A stretch of DNA of 64,000 nucleotides from Rossellomorea aquimaris TF-12 (GCF_001648555.1 NZ_LQXM01000027.1:351453-415452), one strand, 5' to 3'. Counted from the first letter of the stretch, positions 43,403 through 53,183 are shown. Notes: generated by a model from the sequence alone, not told the origin. Made by a program: numbers and translations.

Positions 43403-44431
43403 GTGACCCAAGCATTGATTGCCATAACCATTCTATGGGGGTTTGTATTTATCTATGCTGTAATGGCTACGATGGATTTTGGGGCTGGATTTTGGTCTAT
43501 GCTATACATCGAACACGATAAAACGAAAGCAACCAATATCGCGAACCGCTACCTCTCCCCAACTTGGGAGGTGACCAATACATTTATCGTCGCATTAGTT
43601 GTTGCCGTATACAGCTTGTTTCCTGGTGCTGCTTATTCCCTTGGAACTGTACTACTTGTTCCAGGGAGTTTAATTTTACTTCTATTGGCCATACGAAGCG
43701 CCTTCCTTGTATTCTCTCATGTAGCTGATGATTACCGGAAATTACTAACTTATATTACGGGCATAACCGGCCTTTTAATACCCGGATTGTTGATAAGTGT
43801 GCTGCCCATTTCTCATGGTTCTTATATAGATTTTGAAGATGGTCAAACCCTATTACTTGGCAAGCTGTTTACCAGCCCTCATGAATATGCTTTTTTCGGC
43901 TTTGCAGTGGCTAGTACATTGTTTCTTTCATCCCTTCTTTTAGCTGATTACTCCAAAGCTTCAAAGGAATTTGACGCCTATATCGTCTATCGCAGGGATG
44001 CTATGATTATAGGACCCATCTCTGTTATCATGGCTTTTCTTATAATGATTACGATGAAAAATGAAGCAGCGTGGATTTATGAACGAATGATGGAAGATGT
44101 TACGTTATTATTGATTTCATTAATAGGCTTTCTGATTGCAGGCGGAGCTCTTTTTCTTCCTACGAATAAAGAAGGTATGAAGGGAATGCCCCGGATCGCA
44201 GTTATTGCTGTTACATTTCAATATGTAATTGCCAGCTATGTTTATGGGAAAGCCCATCTTCCTTATATCATTTATCCAGAAGTAACGATTCAATCAGGAT
44301 TCACAGATCCTACTTCCTTTAAGGCAGTATTTATTACCTACATCGTTGGGTTTATCATTCTATTCCCTGGCTTTGTTTACTTTTGGAGCTTGTTTATGAA
44401 TGACAAACGTTACCTAAGACAAAAAAGCTGA
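43403..44431 (+). CDS. ythB: Cytochrome bd quinol oxidase subunit II (YthB type)
   Basis: 342-residue CydB with eight to nine membrane helices; ALIAITILWGFVFIYAVMATMDFGAGFWSMLYI is the family N-terminus. It supports quinol oxidation by the CydA partner. The start is a GTG at 43403 with GGAGGTG upstream. Close pairing with ythA, and no cydCD transporter genes nearby, as in B. subtilis. It is convergent with menC, the end of the menaquinone cluster that makes its substrate. Confidence 0.9.
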   Translation: MTQALIAITILWGFVFIYAVMATMDFGAGFWSMLYIEHDKTKATNIANRYLSPTWEVTNTFIVALVVAVYSLFPGAAYSLGTVLLVPGSLILLLLAIRSAFLVFSHVADDYRKLLTYITGITGLLIPGLLISVLPISHGSYIDFEDGQTLLLGKLFTSPHEYAFFGFAVASTLFLSSLLLADYSKASKEFDAYIVYRRDAMIIGPISVIMAFLIMITMKNEAAWIYERMMEDVTLLLISLIGFLIAGGALFLPTNKEGMKGMPRIAVIAVTFQYVIASYVYGKAHLPYIIYPEVTIQSGFTDPTSFKAVFITYIVGFIILFPGFVYFWSLFMNDKRYLRQKS

Positions 44432-44459
44432 TTCTTTGCCCTTAAAAGATTTCAAGTCT

Positions 44460-44490
44460 ATAAAAAGGCAGCAATTAACATCGCTGCCCC
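44460..44490 (-). terminator. Terminator of menC
   Basis: GGCAGC / GCTGCC stem with a 10-nt loop and an A-tract at 44462-44466 (U-tract on the minus strand). Confidence 0.7.
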
Positions 44491-44496
44491 TTCATA

Positions 44497-45603
44497 CTAT
44501 ATTTCAATCACTTCTTTAAACTCGGTAACTTCAATCATTCGCTTTTTATTTAATTCCACTCCGATACCTGGTCCTTCTAACCTGTCAACATATCCATGAT
44601 TCACTACAATCGGTGTGTCAATTATATCCTCATCCCAATACTTAGAAGAAGACGATATATCTCCAGGAATAGAAAAGCCTTCTAAACTGGCAAGTGCCAG
44701 GTTATGAGCCCTTGAAACACCGAACTCAATCATACCCCCACACCATACCTTTTTTAGGTTTTCCTGGCATAACCGATAAATTTCTAAAGCATTCGTGTAT
44801 CCACCCACTCGACCTAGTTTAATATTCACCACTCCACAACTATTTAAATAAATAGCGCTCTTCATGTCTTCAGGAGTAACAATGCTTTCATCTAGGCATA
44901 TAGGAGTCTTCATTTCCTTTTGCAAAATCGAATGCTCTACTAGATCCTTCACACCTAATGGCTGTTCTATCATTTCTAATTGAAATTCATCCAACTCGTT
45001 TAAATGCTTTGTATCCTCTAACGTATAAGCTGAATTCGCATCGGCGAGTAAAGATAAATGAGGAAATTCACTCCTTATGACTTTTAGAAGTTCTATATCC
45101 GCTCCTGGAGAAATCTTGACCTTGATCCTTTCGTACCCTTCATCTACTAAGTCACTAGCTTGCATGACCATTTCATTTAATGATGGAGCTCCGACCACAG
45201 CACCTGCAAGAATTTTATTTCGGGTCCCGTTTAGAATGGTCCAAAGGGGTTTATTGTGCTGTCTTGCATATAAGTCCCACAGAGCCATCTCAAGGCTGGC
45301 CTTAGCCATTGGATTTCCTCTTACTTGTTTGAAACGTTGTCCTATTTCTTTCGGATGAGAAAAGGGTGCTTTTTCCACAAGTGGGAAAAGGACATCCTTT
45401 ATCATGTGATAGCAGGTTTTCACCGTTTCCTCTGTATACCACGGCGTTGAAAAAGCAACGGCTTCTCCTAATCCAGTTAATCCGTCTGTGTCTTGAACTT
45501 CTACAATAATCGCTTCTCGCTTCTCTACTGTTTGAAGATGAGTAACAAATGGTTTCTTTAGAGGCATAGAGATCACATGAAGCGTAAGTTTATTAATCTT
45601 CAT
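44497..45603 (-). CDS. menC: o-Succinylbenzoate synthase
   Basis: 368-residue enolase-superfamily enzyme dehydrating SHCHC to o-succinylbenzoate in menaquinone synthesis. The catalytic Lys pair and metal ligands are visible in RIKVKISPGAD, LLADANSAYTL, EMIEQPL, PICLDESI and NIKLGRVGG. The frame opens 21 codons upstream, but the ATG at 45603 has AGGGGGG 7 nt upstream and is chosen. It overlaps the menE stop by 11 bp, so the pair is coupled. N-acylamino acid racemase-like activity is common in this group but the men context makes OSBS the role. Confidence 0.94.
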   Translation of the reverse strand: MKINKLTLHVISMPLKKPFVTHLQTVEKREAIIVEVQDTDGLTGLGEAVAFSTPWYTEETVKTCYHMIKDVLFPLVEKAPFSHPKEIGQRFKQVRGNPMAKASLEMALWDLYARQHNKPLWTILNGTRNKILAGAVVGAPSLNEMVMQASDLVDEGYERIKVKISPGADIELLKVIRSEFPHLSLLADANSAYTLEDTKHLNELDEFQLEMIEQPLGVKDLVEHSILQKEMKTPICLDESIVTPEDMKSAIYLNSCGVVNIKLGRVGGYTNALEIYRLCQENLKKVWCGGMIEFGVSRAHNLALASLEGFSIPGDISSSSKYWDEDIIDTPIVVNHGYVDRLEGPGIGVELNKKRMIEVTEFKEVIEI

Positions 45604-47098
45604 GACTAAACCCCCCCTGTTCCCATTGCTCTCTAAGAACCCTTCTAAGAATTTTATTTGATGCATTACGAGGAATCTCTTTCACAAAAATGACCTTATT
45701 AGGTTGTTTGAAAGCCGCTAATTTTTCCTTACAGTAGTTGATGACCGTTTCTTCAGTCAAAAAAGGAGGATCATTTCTCACGATAAAGGCACACGGAACC
45801 TGTCCCCAATGGTCATGAGAAATTCCTACTACCCCTACGTCATCAACACCATCCAGAGCTAAAAGCACACTTTCTATCTCTGCCGGGTAAACATTTTCTC
45901 CTCCAGAAATGATTAAATCCGAACGTCGGTCAAGAACAAATAAAAACCCTTCTTCATCTACATAACCAATATCCCCAGTATAAAACCAACCTTCATCAAA
46001 ACTCTTTCTATTTGCTTCTTCCCTTTTATAATACCCTTTAGTTACGTTAGGTCCTTTAACAACAATCTCTCCCTCTTCATAAGGTAAGGTCTTGTCACTT
46101 TTGCTAACGATTCTAATTTCAGATGGGAACAAAGGCTTACCTGCAGAACCAAGTTTTGAAAAACTATATTCTGGTGATAAGGTGACGATTTGCGAAGAGG
46201 TTTCAGTCATTCCATAGGTTTGAAAAACAGGAATTCCCTTCTCCTTACACGTTTCTAATAATGGTAAGGGGGCTGGCCCTCCTCCTAGCAGCATACATCG
46301 AAAATTCGAATGGTAGGACCGTTCTCCTAATGATTTCGTCATACGCTGAAGCATGTTACTAACAACAGACATAATGGTAATACTTCCACTTTGCAGCTCC
46401 TCGTTAATAGAATTCACATCAAAGCTTTCATAAAGACGTACCTTCATACCATAAATCACACTTCTCATTACAATTGAATAGCCACTAATATGAAAGAGGG
46501 GAACAGAACATAGCCAGGCATCATTTTCACTTATCCCCAGATTCAATGAAGATCCAATTGCACTCCACCAATGGTTTCCATAGGATTGCAAAACTCCCTT
46601 TGGAGCACCTGTTGTACCGGATGTGTACATAACAGAACAAGCTTGGTCTAACTGAAAATAATCCCGGATTTCAAACCTTGATGGAGGAGCATTAAATAAT
46701 GTCGACACGCTTACTTTATTTAATTGTTTCTTTTCTTCTGATAATCCCTCAAGCTTGTCTTCAAATTCATCATCGTAAATGATGGTTCGAAGGTTCATAT
46801 CTTTTATTTGATAAGACAGCTCATTTGGACTAAGACGGTGATTTAACAATACAGTAGTTAACCCTAACTGTTGAATAGCATGGATCACAAATACGGATTC
46901 CACCTTATTCTTAATCATTAATCCCACAAATGGCTCATGATTGGAATTCAAAAGTGTATGAAGCTTTTCAGCCATCATAATAGCTTTTGTCCATAAATCT
47001 TTAAAAGTATAATCCTCCTCACCAAAACTTAAAGCGATTCGATTCGGTGTTAAAAAGGATCTCTGTTTCAACCAATTTGGAAGTTCTTGTGTTGACAT
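45593..47098 (-). CDS. menE: o-Succinylbenzoate-CoA ligase
   Basis: 501-residue acyl-CoA synthetase of the ANL superfamily activating o-succinylbenzoate. AMP-binding motif MYTSGTTGAPKG, TYGMTETSSQ, and the YTGDIGYVDEEGFLFVLDRRSDLIISGGENVYPAEIE hinge block are intact, with the catalytic Lys in KQPNKVIFVKEIPRNASNKILRR. Its ATG has AGGAG 10 nt upstream. It is separated from menB by 74 bp that include a terminator hairpin, so it may have its own promoter. Confidence 0.94.
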   Translation of the reverse strand: MSTQELPNWLKQRSFLTPNRIALSFGEEDYTFKDLWTKAIMMAEKLHTLLNSNHEPFVGLMIKNKVESVFVIHAIQQLGLTTVLLNHRLSPNELSYQIKDMNLRTIIYDDEFEDKLEGLSEEKKQLNKVSVSTLFNAPPSRFEIRDYFQLDQACSVMYTSGTTGAPKGVLQSYGNHWWSAIGSSLNLGISENDAWLCSVPLFHISGYSIVMRSVIYGMKVRLYESFDVNSINEELQSGSITIMSVVSNMLQRMTKSLGERSYHSNFRCMLLGGGPAPLPLLETCKEKGIPVFQTYGMTETSSQIVTLSPEYSFSKLGSAGKPLFPSEIRIVSKSDKTLPYEEGEIVVKGPNVTKGYYKREEANRKSFDEGWFYTGDIGYVDEEGFLFVLDRRSDLIISGGENVYPAEIESVLLALDGVDDVGVVGISHDHWGQVPCAFIVRNDPPFLTEETVINYCKEKLAAFKQPNKVIFVKEIPRNASNKILRRVLREQWEQGGFSHED

Positions 47099-47134
47099 AA
47101 AAATGGTTCTCCTATCCTACTATGTATTTAAAAA

Positions 47135-47164
47135 GCCTGATGAATCTGTCAAGATTCATCAGGC
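47135..47164 (-). terminator. Terminator between menB and menE
   Basis: GCCTGATGAATCT / AGATTCATCAGGC, a 13-bp perfect stem with a 4-nt loop, with TTTAAAAA on the left giving a U-tract on the minus strand. It lies only 8 bp after the menB stop and inside the men gene cluster. Confidence 0.85.
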
Positions 47165-47172
47165 CACCCCTA

Positions 47173-47991
47173 TTAAGGGAAACGAGGGAATTGTCCAAAG
47201 TCTGGCTTACGCTTTTCTTTAAATGCGTCTCGACCTTCTTTTGCTTCGTCCGTTGTATAATATAAAAGTGTTGCGTCACCGGCAAGCTGTTGAAGGCCCG
47301 CTAGTCCGTCTGTATCCGCATTAAAGGATGCTTTCAAGAAGCGAAGGGCAGTTGGACTGTTTTCCAGCATTTCTGAAGCCCATTGAACAGTCTCTGCTTC
47401 AAGCTGCTCATAAGGAACTACTGTATTAACAAGTCCCATTTCCAGAGCTTCTTGTGCGTTATACTGACGGCACAGGTACCAAATTTCTTTCGCTTTCTTA
47501 TGTCCGATGATTCTTGCTAAATAGCCTGCACCGTAACCTGCATCAAAGCTTCCAACCTTAGGTCCTGTTTGTCCAAAGATGGCATTATCAGCTGCAATGG
47601 TAAGGTCACATACAACATGCAGTACATGTCCACCTCCGATGGCATAACCTGCTACCATAGCAATAACCGGTTTAGGAATAACGCGAATTAAACGTTGTAG
47701 ATCCAGTACATTCAGACGTGGGATTTCATCTTCCCCAACGTATCCACCATGCCCACGAACTCGTTGATCTCCACCTGAACAAAATGCTTTTTCACCAGCA
47801 CCTGTCAGGATAATAACGCCTACTTTAGAATCGTCACGAGCATAAGCAAATGCATCAATTAATTCCATTACCGTTTTAGGACGGAATGCATTACGTACTT
47901 CTGGACGATTAATCGTAATCTTTGCAATCCCATTATATGTTTCATACAAAATATCTTCGTAGTTTCTTTCTGAAACCCATTCAAAAGCCAT
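47173..47991 (-). CDS. menB: 1,4-Dihydroxy-2-naphthoyl-CoA synthase
   Basis: 272-residue crotonase-fold enzyme closing the second ring of the naphthoquinone. The oxyanion-hole stretches [23 protein letters not shown] and [52 protein letters not shown] are diagnostic of MenB. Length equals the B. subtilis enzyme plus one. AAAGGAGG precedes its ATG. It lies downstream of menH and ends just before an intracluster terminator. Confidence 0.97.
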   Translation of the reverse strand: MAFEWVSERNYEDILYETYNGIAKITINRPEVRNAFRPKTVMELIDAFAYARDDSKVGVIILTGAGEKAFCSGGDQRVRGHGGYVGEDEIPRLNVLDLQRLIRVIPKPVIAMVAGYAIGGGHVLHVVCDLTIAADNAIFGQTGPKVGSFDAGYGAGYLARIIGHKKAKEIWYLCRQYNAQEALEMGLVNTVVPYEQLEAETVQWASEMLENSPTALRFLKASFNADTDGLAGLQQLAGDATLLYYTTDEAKEGRDAFKEKRKPDFGQFPRFP

Positions 47992-48006
47992 TAGTTTCTT
48001 CCTCCT

Positions 48007-48816
48007 TTATGTAGTTAACAATAGATTCTCTATTATTGTACCAAACTTTCGAGGTTCTTCCACATGAATTGCATGCCCAACGTTGAAAAATGTCACAATT
48101 TGAAAGCTAGAATTTCTTTCTTTCATTTCTAGAGCAATATTTTTGAACTTCTCATCTTGTTCCCCTACGAGTAAAAACACTGGCACAGACATACATTCCA
48201 GCTTTCCCCACCATGAAGGCTGCTCTCCTGTTCCCATTCCCAAAAGACTATTCGCTAATCCGGTTGGATTCTGCCTCAAACGTTGTTGTCGAATCCTTTC
48301 TTGAACATCTTTAGGGAGCTTTTGTTGTGTAGAGAACAAAGGAACGTTCTCCCAAAAATCAACAAAGGATTGGATGCCATTCTTCATAATGTTTTCTGCT
48401 AACATGTGGTCTCGTTTGCTTCGTTCGCGACGTTCTTCTTTATTTTCAATACCAGGAGAAGCACTTTCTAATAGTAAAGCCTTCACAAGTTCAGGGTTTA
48501 CCATTGAAAAATGGAGTGCCAAACGTCCCCCCATTGAGTAGCCTACGATCGTCGCTTGTTCAATTTGAAGTTGAGCAAAAATCGATTGAAGGTCTTTTGC
48601 CACAGCATCCATACTGTACCTATTAGTGTCCTCGGGGCTGTCTGTTTGACCATGTCCGATAATATCCACACTTATACATTGATATTTTTCACTTAGTTTA
48701 CTCGTTACATATGACCATGTCGTTGTATCCCCCGTAAATCCATGAAGAAAAACTAAAGGACTTCCTTCTCCTTTAACGTCTACATAATATCGAATATCAT
48801 TCACTTGTAAAATCAT
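48007..48816 (-). CDS. menH: SHCHC synthase (MenH)
   Basis: 269-residue alpha/beta hydrolase-fold lyase making 2-succinyl-6-hydroxy-2,4-cyclohexadiene-1-carboxylate. The catalytic Ser is in VGYSMGGRLAL; the Asp and His lie in LLVGEQDEKFKNIA and FFNVGHAIHVEEPRKF. ATG at 48816 overlaps the menD stop as ATGA, indicating translational coupling. Position between menD and menB is the usual Bacillus order. Confidence 0.94.
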   Translation of the reverse strand: MILQVNDIRYYVDVKGEGSPLVFLHGFTGDTTTWSYVTSKLSEKYQCISVDIIGHGQTDSPEDTNRYSMDAVAKDLQSIFAQLQIEQATIVGYSMGGRLALHFSMVNPELVKALLLESASPGIENKEERRERSKRDHMLAENIMKNGIQSFVDFWENVPLFSTQQKLPKDVQERIRQQRLRQNPTGLANSLLGMGTGEQPSWWGKLECMSVPVFLLVGEQDEKFKNIALEMKERNSSFQIVTFFNVGHAIHVEEPRKFGTIIENLLLTT

Positions 48817-50552
48817 TGGTTGTTTCCTTTAAATTTTTCAACCATTTCCCGGGAAACAAAATTCCACAAATTACGATGATTTCCAACATTGTCTTCACGA
48901 TTCGTCAGAACCTCAATCACCTTTATTCCTTTTGTCTGTTTTGCATGTTCAAGGGCAGGAATGAAGTCTTTTTGTTCTTTTACAAGGGTATGATGTGCTC
49001 CATATAATTGAGCTGCATGGAAAAACTCCAAATCCATTGGGGTCCCGAATAATTCTTCAAAGTGATTCTCTTCTTTAGCTTGTGGCAGATAAGAGAAGAT
49101 CCCCCCTCCATTATTATTTAGGACGACGATTGTTACATCTAATTGATATTTCCTCCCTATTAGAAGAGCATTTAAATCATGGAAAAATGCCAGGTCACCA
49201 ATTAGAAGGTATAGAGGTTTTTTTTGGGTACTCATACCAAGTGCAGTCGAGACAACTCCATCAATTCCATTGGCTCCTCGATTTGCATATATTTGTATAT
49301 TTCTTTCATTATGAAAGAAGTACGTATCAATATCACGTATCGGCATACTATTACTAGCAAAAAGAGTTGAATCATTAGGTAGTTCTTCGAGTAGTTGGCG
49401 AACTGCCAACCCTTCATCCCATTCTTGGCTTCCATTTAGGAGTAATTCTTTTGTAGTGTTATTGACGTTCTTCCAATGAGATAACCATTCTGATTTTTCC
49501 TGGGAGTCTTCCTTTTGCATGCTGGTACAGAATAGTTGTTCATCACAGTAGATATATTCTTTTCCTGCTGCAATGGGATCCTGCCAGTCCTCTCCTCTAC
49601 TAATAATCCAAAAAGGAATATCTGTTAGGGATTTCAGAAATAACATAAGGGATTTTGATACGGGCATGGCCCCAAAGCGGATTACGATATCTGGGCGTAA
49701 GTCCTCTTTTAGCTCTTTCACTTTTAAAAACGTATCATAGGAATCCATAATCTGATCCTTGGAGTAGTTTCCACTGCGCATAAGGGAAAGAGGATCAGCA
49801 ACAATAGGAAGCTGATATTGCTTAGAAAATTCTATAACCGCTCCAATGGCTTGCTCATCCAAACCCGGTCCGCATACAAGTAAACCACGCTCTTTGTTAT
49901 TTAAAGCTTCTTTTAGTTCTTCACTAATTGTCGGATGTAAACCTCTACTTCCGTGGAGAACCCTTTTTCCCTTGTTCCCGTCCCCGAACTGTATCTCATT
50001 GAGATTTGGGATTAAAGGTTCCCGAAACGGAAAATTATAATGAACAGGGCCACGTGGTTCTCCCATGCTCAATCCTATACCTTTAACAGCAGAAGACTTT
50101 GCATATTGAATCATAGAAGGACTATTTTCTGGCAATGCCATATCAATAGACCATTTCACATGCTTGCCAAACAGATCGATTTGATTAATTGCTTGTGGAG
50201 CTCCCACTTCCCGTAATTCATGAGGACGGTCTGCCGTCATTACAACCAAAGGGATTTTAGAGTATCGTGCTTCAATTACGGCAGGATAATAATTTGCTCC
50301 AGCTGTTCCCGAACTACAAAGAAGAGCTACAGGTTTGTTTTTTGCCTTGGCAATCCCAAGGGCAAAAAACGCTGCTGAACGCTCGTCCACATTGATATAA
50401 GTTTTGATGTGAGGATGGTGTGCGCATAATAATGCTAAAGGAGTGGAGCGAGAGCCCGGGCTTATGACAACCTCCTCTACTCCATTACCCACCATTTCCT
50501 CTATAAAAGCAGCTACATAGCGCGTTAAACTCTGTTGGTGTTCGTTAGTCAT
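48813..50552 (-). CDS. menD: SEPHCHC synthase (MenD)
   Basis: 579-residue thiamine diphosphate enzyme adding a succinyl-semialdehyde unit from 2-oxoglutarate to isochorismate. The N-terminal PYR domain contains VVISPGSRSTPLALLCAHHP and DERSAAFFALGIAKAKNKPVALLCSSGTAGANYYPA; the ThDP-binding GDLAFFHDLNALLIGRKYQLDVTIVVLNNNGGGIFSYLPQA with GDL...NNN is intact. Its start overlaps the end of menF by 8 bp. Confidence 0.96.
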   Translation of the reverse strand: MTNEHQQSLTRYVAAFIEEMVGNGVEEVVISPGSRSTPLALLCAHHPHIKTYINVDERSAAFFALGIAKAKNKPVALLCSSGTAGANYYPAVIEARYSKIPLVVMTADRPHELREVGAPQAINQIDLFGKHVKWSIDMALPENSPSMIQYAKSSAVKGIGLSMGEPRGPVHYNFPFREPLIPNLNEIQFGDGNKGKRVLHGSRGLHPTISEELKEALNNKERGLLVCGPGLDEQAIGAVIEFSKQYQLPIVADPLSLMRSGNYSKDQIMDSYDTFLKVKELKEDLRPDIVIRFGAMPVSKSLMLFLKSLTDIPFWIISRGEDWQDPIAAGKEYIYCDEQLFCTSMQKEDSQEKSEWLSHWKNVNNTTKELLLNGSQEWDEGLAVRQLLEELPNDSTLFASNSMPIRDIDTYFFHNERNIQIYANRGANGIDGVVSTALGMSTQKKPLYLLIGDLAFFHDLNALLIGRKYQLDVTIVVLNNNGGGIFSYLPQAKEENHFEELFGTPMDLEFFHAAQLYGAHHTLVKEQKDFIPALEHAKQTKGIKVIEVLTNREDNVGNHRNLWNFVSREMVEKFKGNNQ

Positions 50553-51957
50553 GTATGTTTCCCCCTAATGCACGTAGCATCGGTCGAAATTTCATTTGTG
50601 TTTCTTTATATTCACTCTCAGGTTGTGAGTCAGCTACAATGCCACAGCCTGCATATAGATAGGCATTATTTTCTTGAAGAAGACCTGAACGGAGTGCAAC
50701 GGCAAATTCTCCATTTCCATATGCATCAAGCCAACCGACTGGCCCTGCATATAAACCTCTATCCATCTCTTCTTCCTTCCTAATAACATATAACGCCTTG
50801 TCTCTAGGAACTCCACCCAGGGCAGGTGTAGGATGCAGTTTTTCCACAAGATTGAGCAGAGTCGTGTGTTCTGAAGCCTCTCCAATGACGGGAGTATACA
50901 AGTGCTGAATGTCCTTTAATTTCATCAATTGTGGAGTTGAAGGAATACTCAACTCTTCACAATATGGCTCCAAACCTTGTCGGATACTATCCACCACCAG
51001 CTGGTGCTCATACCGATTTTTTTCATCATGAAGAAGTTCTTCTCCAAGCTTTTCATCTTCAAGTAAATTGTGGCCTCTTGAAATGGAACCAGCTAGGCAG
51101 GTAGAGAGAATTTCCTTCCCCATTTTCTTCACAAGTCGTTCTGGAGTAGCTCCTATAAAACAGCTTTCTTTTCTTTCATAGCTGAAAATAAAGCTATCTG
51201 GCTGCTGTTTCCACAAATTATCTAAAACAAAATCAGATGTAATAGGTGTGTCAAAGGAAACCTTACATCTTCTAGCAAGAACAACTTTGTTCATTTCCCC
51301 TTGTTTTAATTGATTCACAACATTTTGAACCGACTGCTTCCACTCCGTGGGATTTATGTCTTTAACAGACCTTCCATTAGGCTGGACAGGAGAAGCACTC
51401 GTCATTTTCGCATTAGAAAGTAGCTTATTCCTCAAGTCCATTAAAGCTGAATAGGAGTCTTCCTCCTCTTCAGGATGACACAAATAATTAGTTGTCAAAT
51501 AGTTCTCGTTCCCCACTTTTGTCAGCATAAAAACAGGTAATTGAAGAGTACCGTTTGTGAAATGCTTCCACTCGCTCCCTTCTTTATTTAATGGATCAAA
51601 GCGAAATCCACCAAATAGAAGAGGACCAGTTCCTGTCCACTTTTCTTGAGATACAATGACCGCTTTTTCGATAAAGCGCTTCCACTCATTCTCAACAGTA
51701 AAAAAACGTTCAGTTTTCTCATCCGTAGAAACAAAGTGTGTTGATCCAAGTCCTACGATTGAGATAGTATGATCACGGTCCTTCCACAAAAAACGCTCTC
51801 CATTAAAGAATGAACTGCCTTCATAATAAAAAGAAAGAGGATCTATTGTATCTATTGCCTCAACCACGCTAAGAAGGACGGGGTGATGGAATTGTTTAGC
51901 CTTTAACTTGGCTGTATCATATGCTTTTTCAATTTTGGTTTTATGGATGGTAACCAA
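50545..51957 (-). CDS. menF: Isochorismate synthase (MenF)
   Basis: 470-residue chorismate-utilising enzyme converting chorismate to isochorismate, first step of menaquinone synthesis. The core ATPERLVKKMGKEILSTCLAGSISRG, ...LHPTPALGGVPRDKALYVIRKEE and RGLYAGPVGWLDAYGNGEFAVALRSGLLQ blocks are hallmarks. The TTG at 51957 is the best start because GGGGG lies 7 nt upstream; the frame also opens 6 codons earlier. A sigma-A-type promoter with a dyad in its spacer lies at 52002-52030. Salicylate-type MbtI enzymes are alternative, but the men cluster settles the role. Confidence 0.95.
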   Translation of the reverse strand: MVTIHKTKIEKAYDTAKLKAKQFHHPVLLSVVEAIDTIDPLSFYYEGSSFFNGERFLWKDRDHTISIVGLGSTHFVSTDEKTERFFTVENEWKRFIEKAVIVSQEKWTGTGPLLFGGFRFDPLNKEGSEWKHFTNGTLQLPVFMLTKVGNENYLTTNYLCHPEEEEDSYSALMDLRNKLLSNAKMTSASPVQPNGRSVKDINPTEWKQSVQNVVNQLKQGEMNKVVLARRCKVSFDTPITSDFVLDNLWKQQPDSFIFSYERKESCFIGATPERLVKKMGKEILSTCLAGSISRGHNLLEDEKLGEELLHDEKNRYEHQLVVDSIRQGLEPYCEELSIPSTPQLMKLKDIQHLYTPVIGEASEHTTLLNLVEKLHPTPALGGVPRDKALYVIRKEEEMDRGLYAGPVGWLDAYGNGEFAVALRSGLLQENNAYLYAGCGIVADSQPESEYKETQMKFRPMLRALGGNIHD

Positions 51958-52001
51958 TTGAATTCCCCCAAACAATCACGTACATAATTCAAACTTATTA
52001 T

Positions 52002-52030
52002 AAGATACACCTGACAATGAGGTGTGTCAA
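52002..52030 (-). promoter_or_regulatory. menF promoter with a dyad in the spacer
   Basis: TTGACA (52025-52030) and TATCTT (52002-52007) with a 17-nt spacer on the minus strand. ACACCT-gacaatg-AGGTGT (52007-52025), a perfect 6+6 inverted repeat, occupies the whole spacer, so a bound regulator would block or reshape the promoter. Confidence 0.75.
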
Positions 52031-52077
52031 CGAAGTGTTAGATATAAAAACCATTATTTATCCTTATTATATATAAT

Positions 52078-52113
52078 AAACCCTTTTTTCCCGTTTGAGA
52101 AACCAAAAGGGTT
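52078..52113. other. Hairpin between menF and menA promoters
   Basis: AAACCCTTTT / AAAAGGGTT arms enclose about 17 nt. It lies between the two divergent promoters, so it is not in either transcript by this promoter assignment; it may be an insulating terminator. Confidence 0.45.
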
Positions 52114-52167
52114 GTAAAAGTACGTATTTAATGGAAATTTAAACCTTCATAAATTTGATGAAATATA

Positions 52168-52196
52168 TTGACAGTCCCTTTACCATTACCTACACT
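52168..52196 (+). promoter_or_regulatory. Promoter of menA
   Basis: TTGACA (52168-52173), 17-nt spacer, TACACT (52191-52196), about 60 bp before the menA ATG. Confidence 0.8.
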
Positions 52197-52259
52197 TTAA
52201 TTTGTAAAGGAATTGTAATGTTTTCTGAAAATTCCTTGCTAGATAAGGGAGAGAGATGA

Positions 52260-53183
52260 ATGGAACAACATGTATCCAATGTATTGGAATCAGATAAAGG
52301 CTGGAAAATTTGGTGGCAACTGACTAGACCCCATACCTTAACAGCTGCTTTCGTACCTGTTCTATTAGGTACGGTATTTGCCTTACAATATACAGAAATA
52401 AACTACCCAATGTTTGTGGCAATGCTCTTAGCTTGTTTACTTATTCAAGCTGCGACCAACATGTTCAATGAGTATTATGACTTCAAGCGTGGTCTGGATA
52501 CTGAACAGTCTGTGGGGATTGGCGGCGCCATTGTTCGAAACGGTGTGAAGCCATCCACAGTAATGTCACTCGCATTTTCCCTATATGGTATCGCATTACT
52601 CCTAGGGATATTTATTTGCCTTAATAGCACTTGGTGGTTAGCCTTAATAGGTATAGTGTGCATGGCCGCAGGATACTTTTATACTGGAGGACCGATGCCA
52701 ATTGCCTATACACCATTCGGTGAAATTGTTGCTGGTTTGTTTATGGGACTGATCATTATTTTGATTTCCTTTTATATACAAACAGGGAATATCACTACTG
52801 CAAGCATTCTTATTTCAATTCCCATTTCTATTTTAGTGGGTGCCATTTTATTAGCCAATAACATTCGAGATCTTGATGGAGATAAAATCAACGGGCGTAA
52901 AACATTGGCTATTATTTTGGGTAGAAAAGGCGCTATTATCCTTTTAGCCAGTATGTTTTCTGTATCGTATATCTTTATCGTTTTACTCGTCCTTTTTGGA
53001 GCAGTTTCACCTTGGCTGCTAGTCGTCTTTCTTAGTATTCCGAAAGCGCTGAAAGCTACGAAGGGCTTTATTGGAAAATCACAACCCATCGAAATGATGC
53101 CAGCCATGAAAGCAACGGCACAGACGAATACAATCTTCGGGTTCTTAATGTCTGTTGGGTTAATGATTGGTTATATTTTATAA
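52260..53183 (+). CDS. menA: 1,4-Dihydroxy-2-naphthoate polyprenyltransferase
   Basis: 307-residue UbiA-family membrane enzyme attaching the polyprenyl tail to DHNA, giving demethylmenaquinone. Both Asp-rich diphosphate sites are seen: NMFNEYYDFKRGLDTE and NNIRDLDGDKINGRKTLAI, within eight or nine helices. ATG 52260 follows AAGGGAG. It is divergent from menF, as in several bacilli. Methyltransferase MenG is not in the window. Confidence 0.95.
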   Translation: MEQHVSNVLESDKGWKIWWQLTRPHTLTAAFVPVLLGTVFALQYTEINYPMFVAMLLACLLIQAATNMFNEYYDFKRGLDTEQSVGIGGAIVRNGVKPSTVMSLAFSLYGIALLLGIFICLNSTWWLALIGIVCMAAGYFYTGGPMPIAYTPFGEIVAGLFMGLIIILISFYIQTGNITTASILISIPISILVGAILLANNIRDLDGDKINGRKTLAIILGRKGAIILLASMFSVSYIFIVLLVLFGAVSPWLLVVFLSIPKALKATKGFIGKSQPIEMMPAMKATAQTNTIFGFLMSVGLMIGYIL

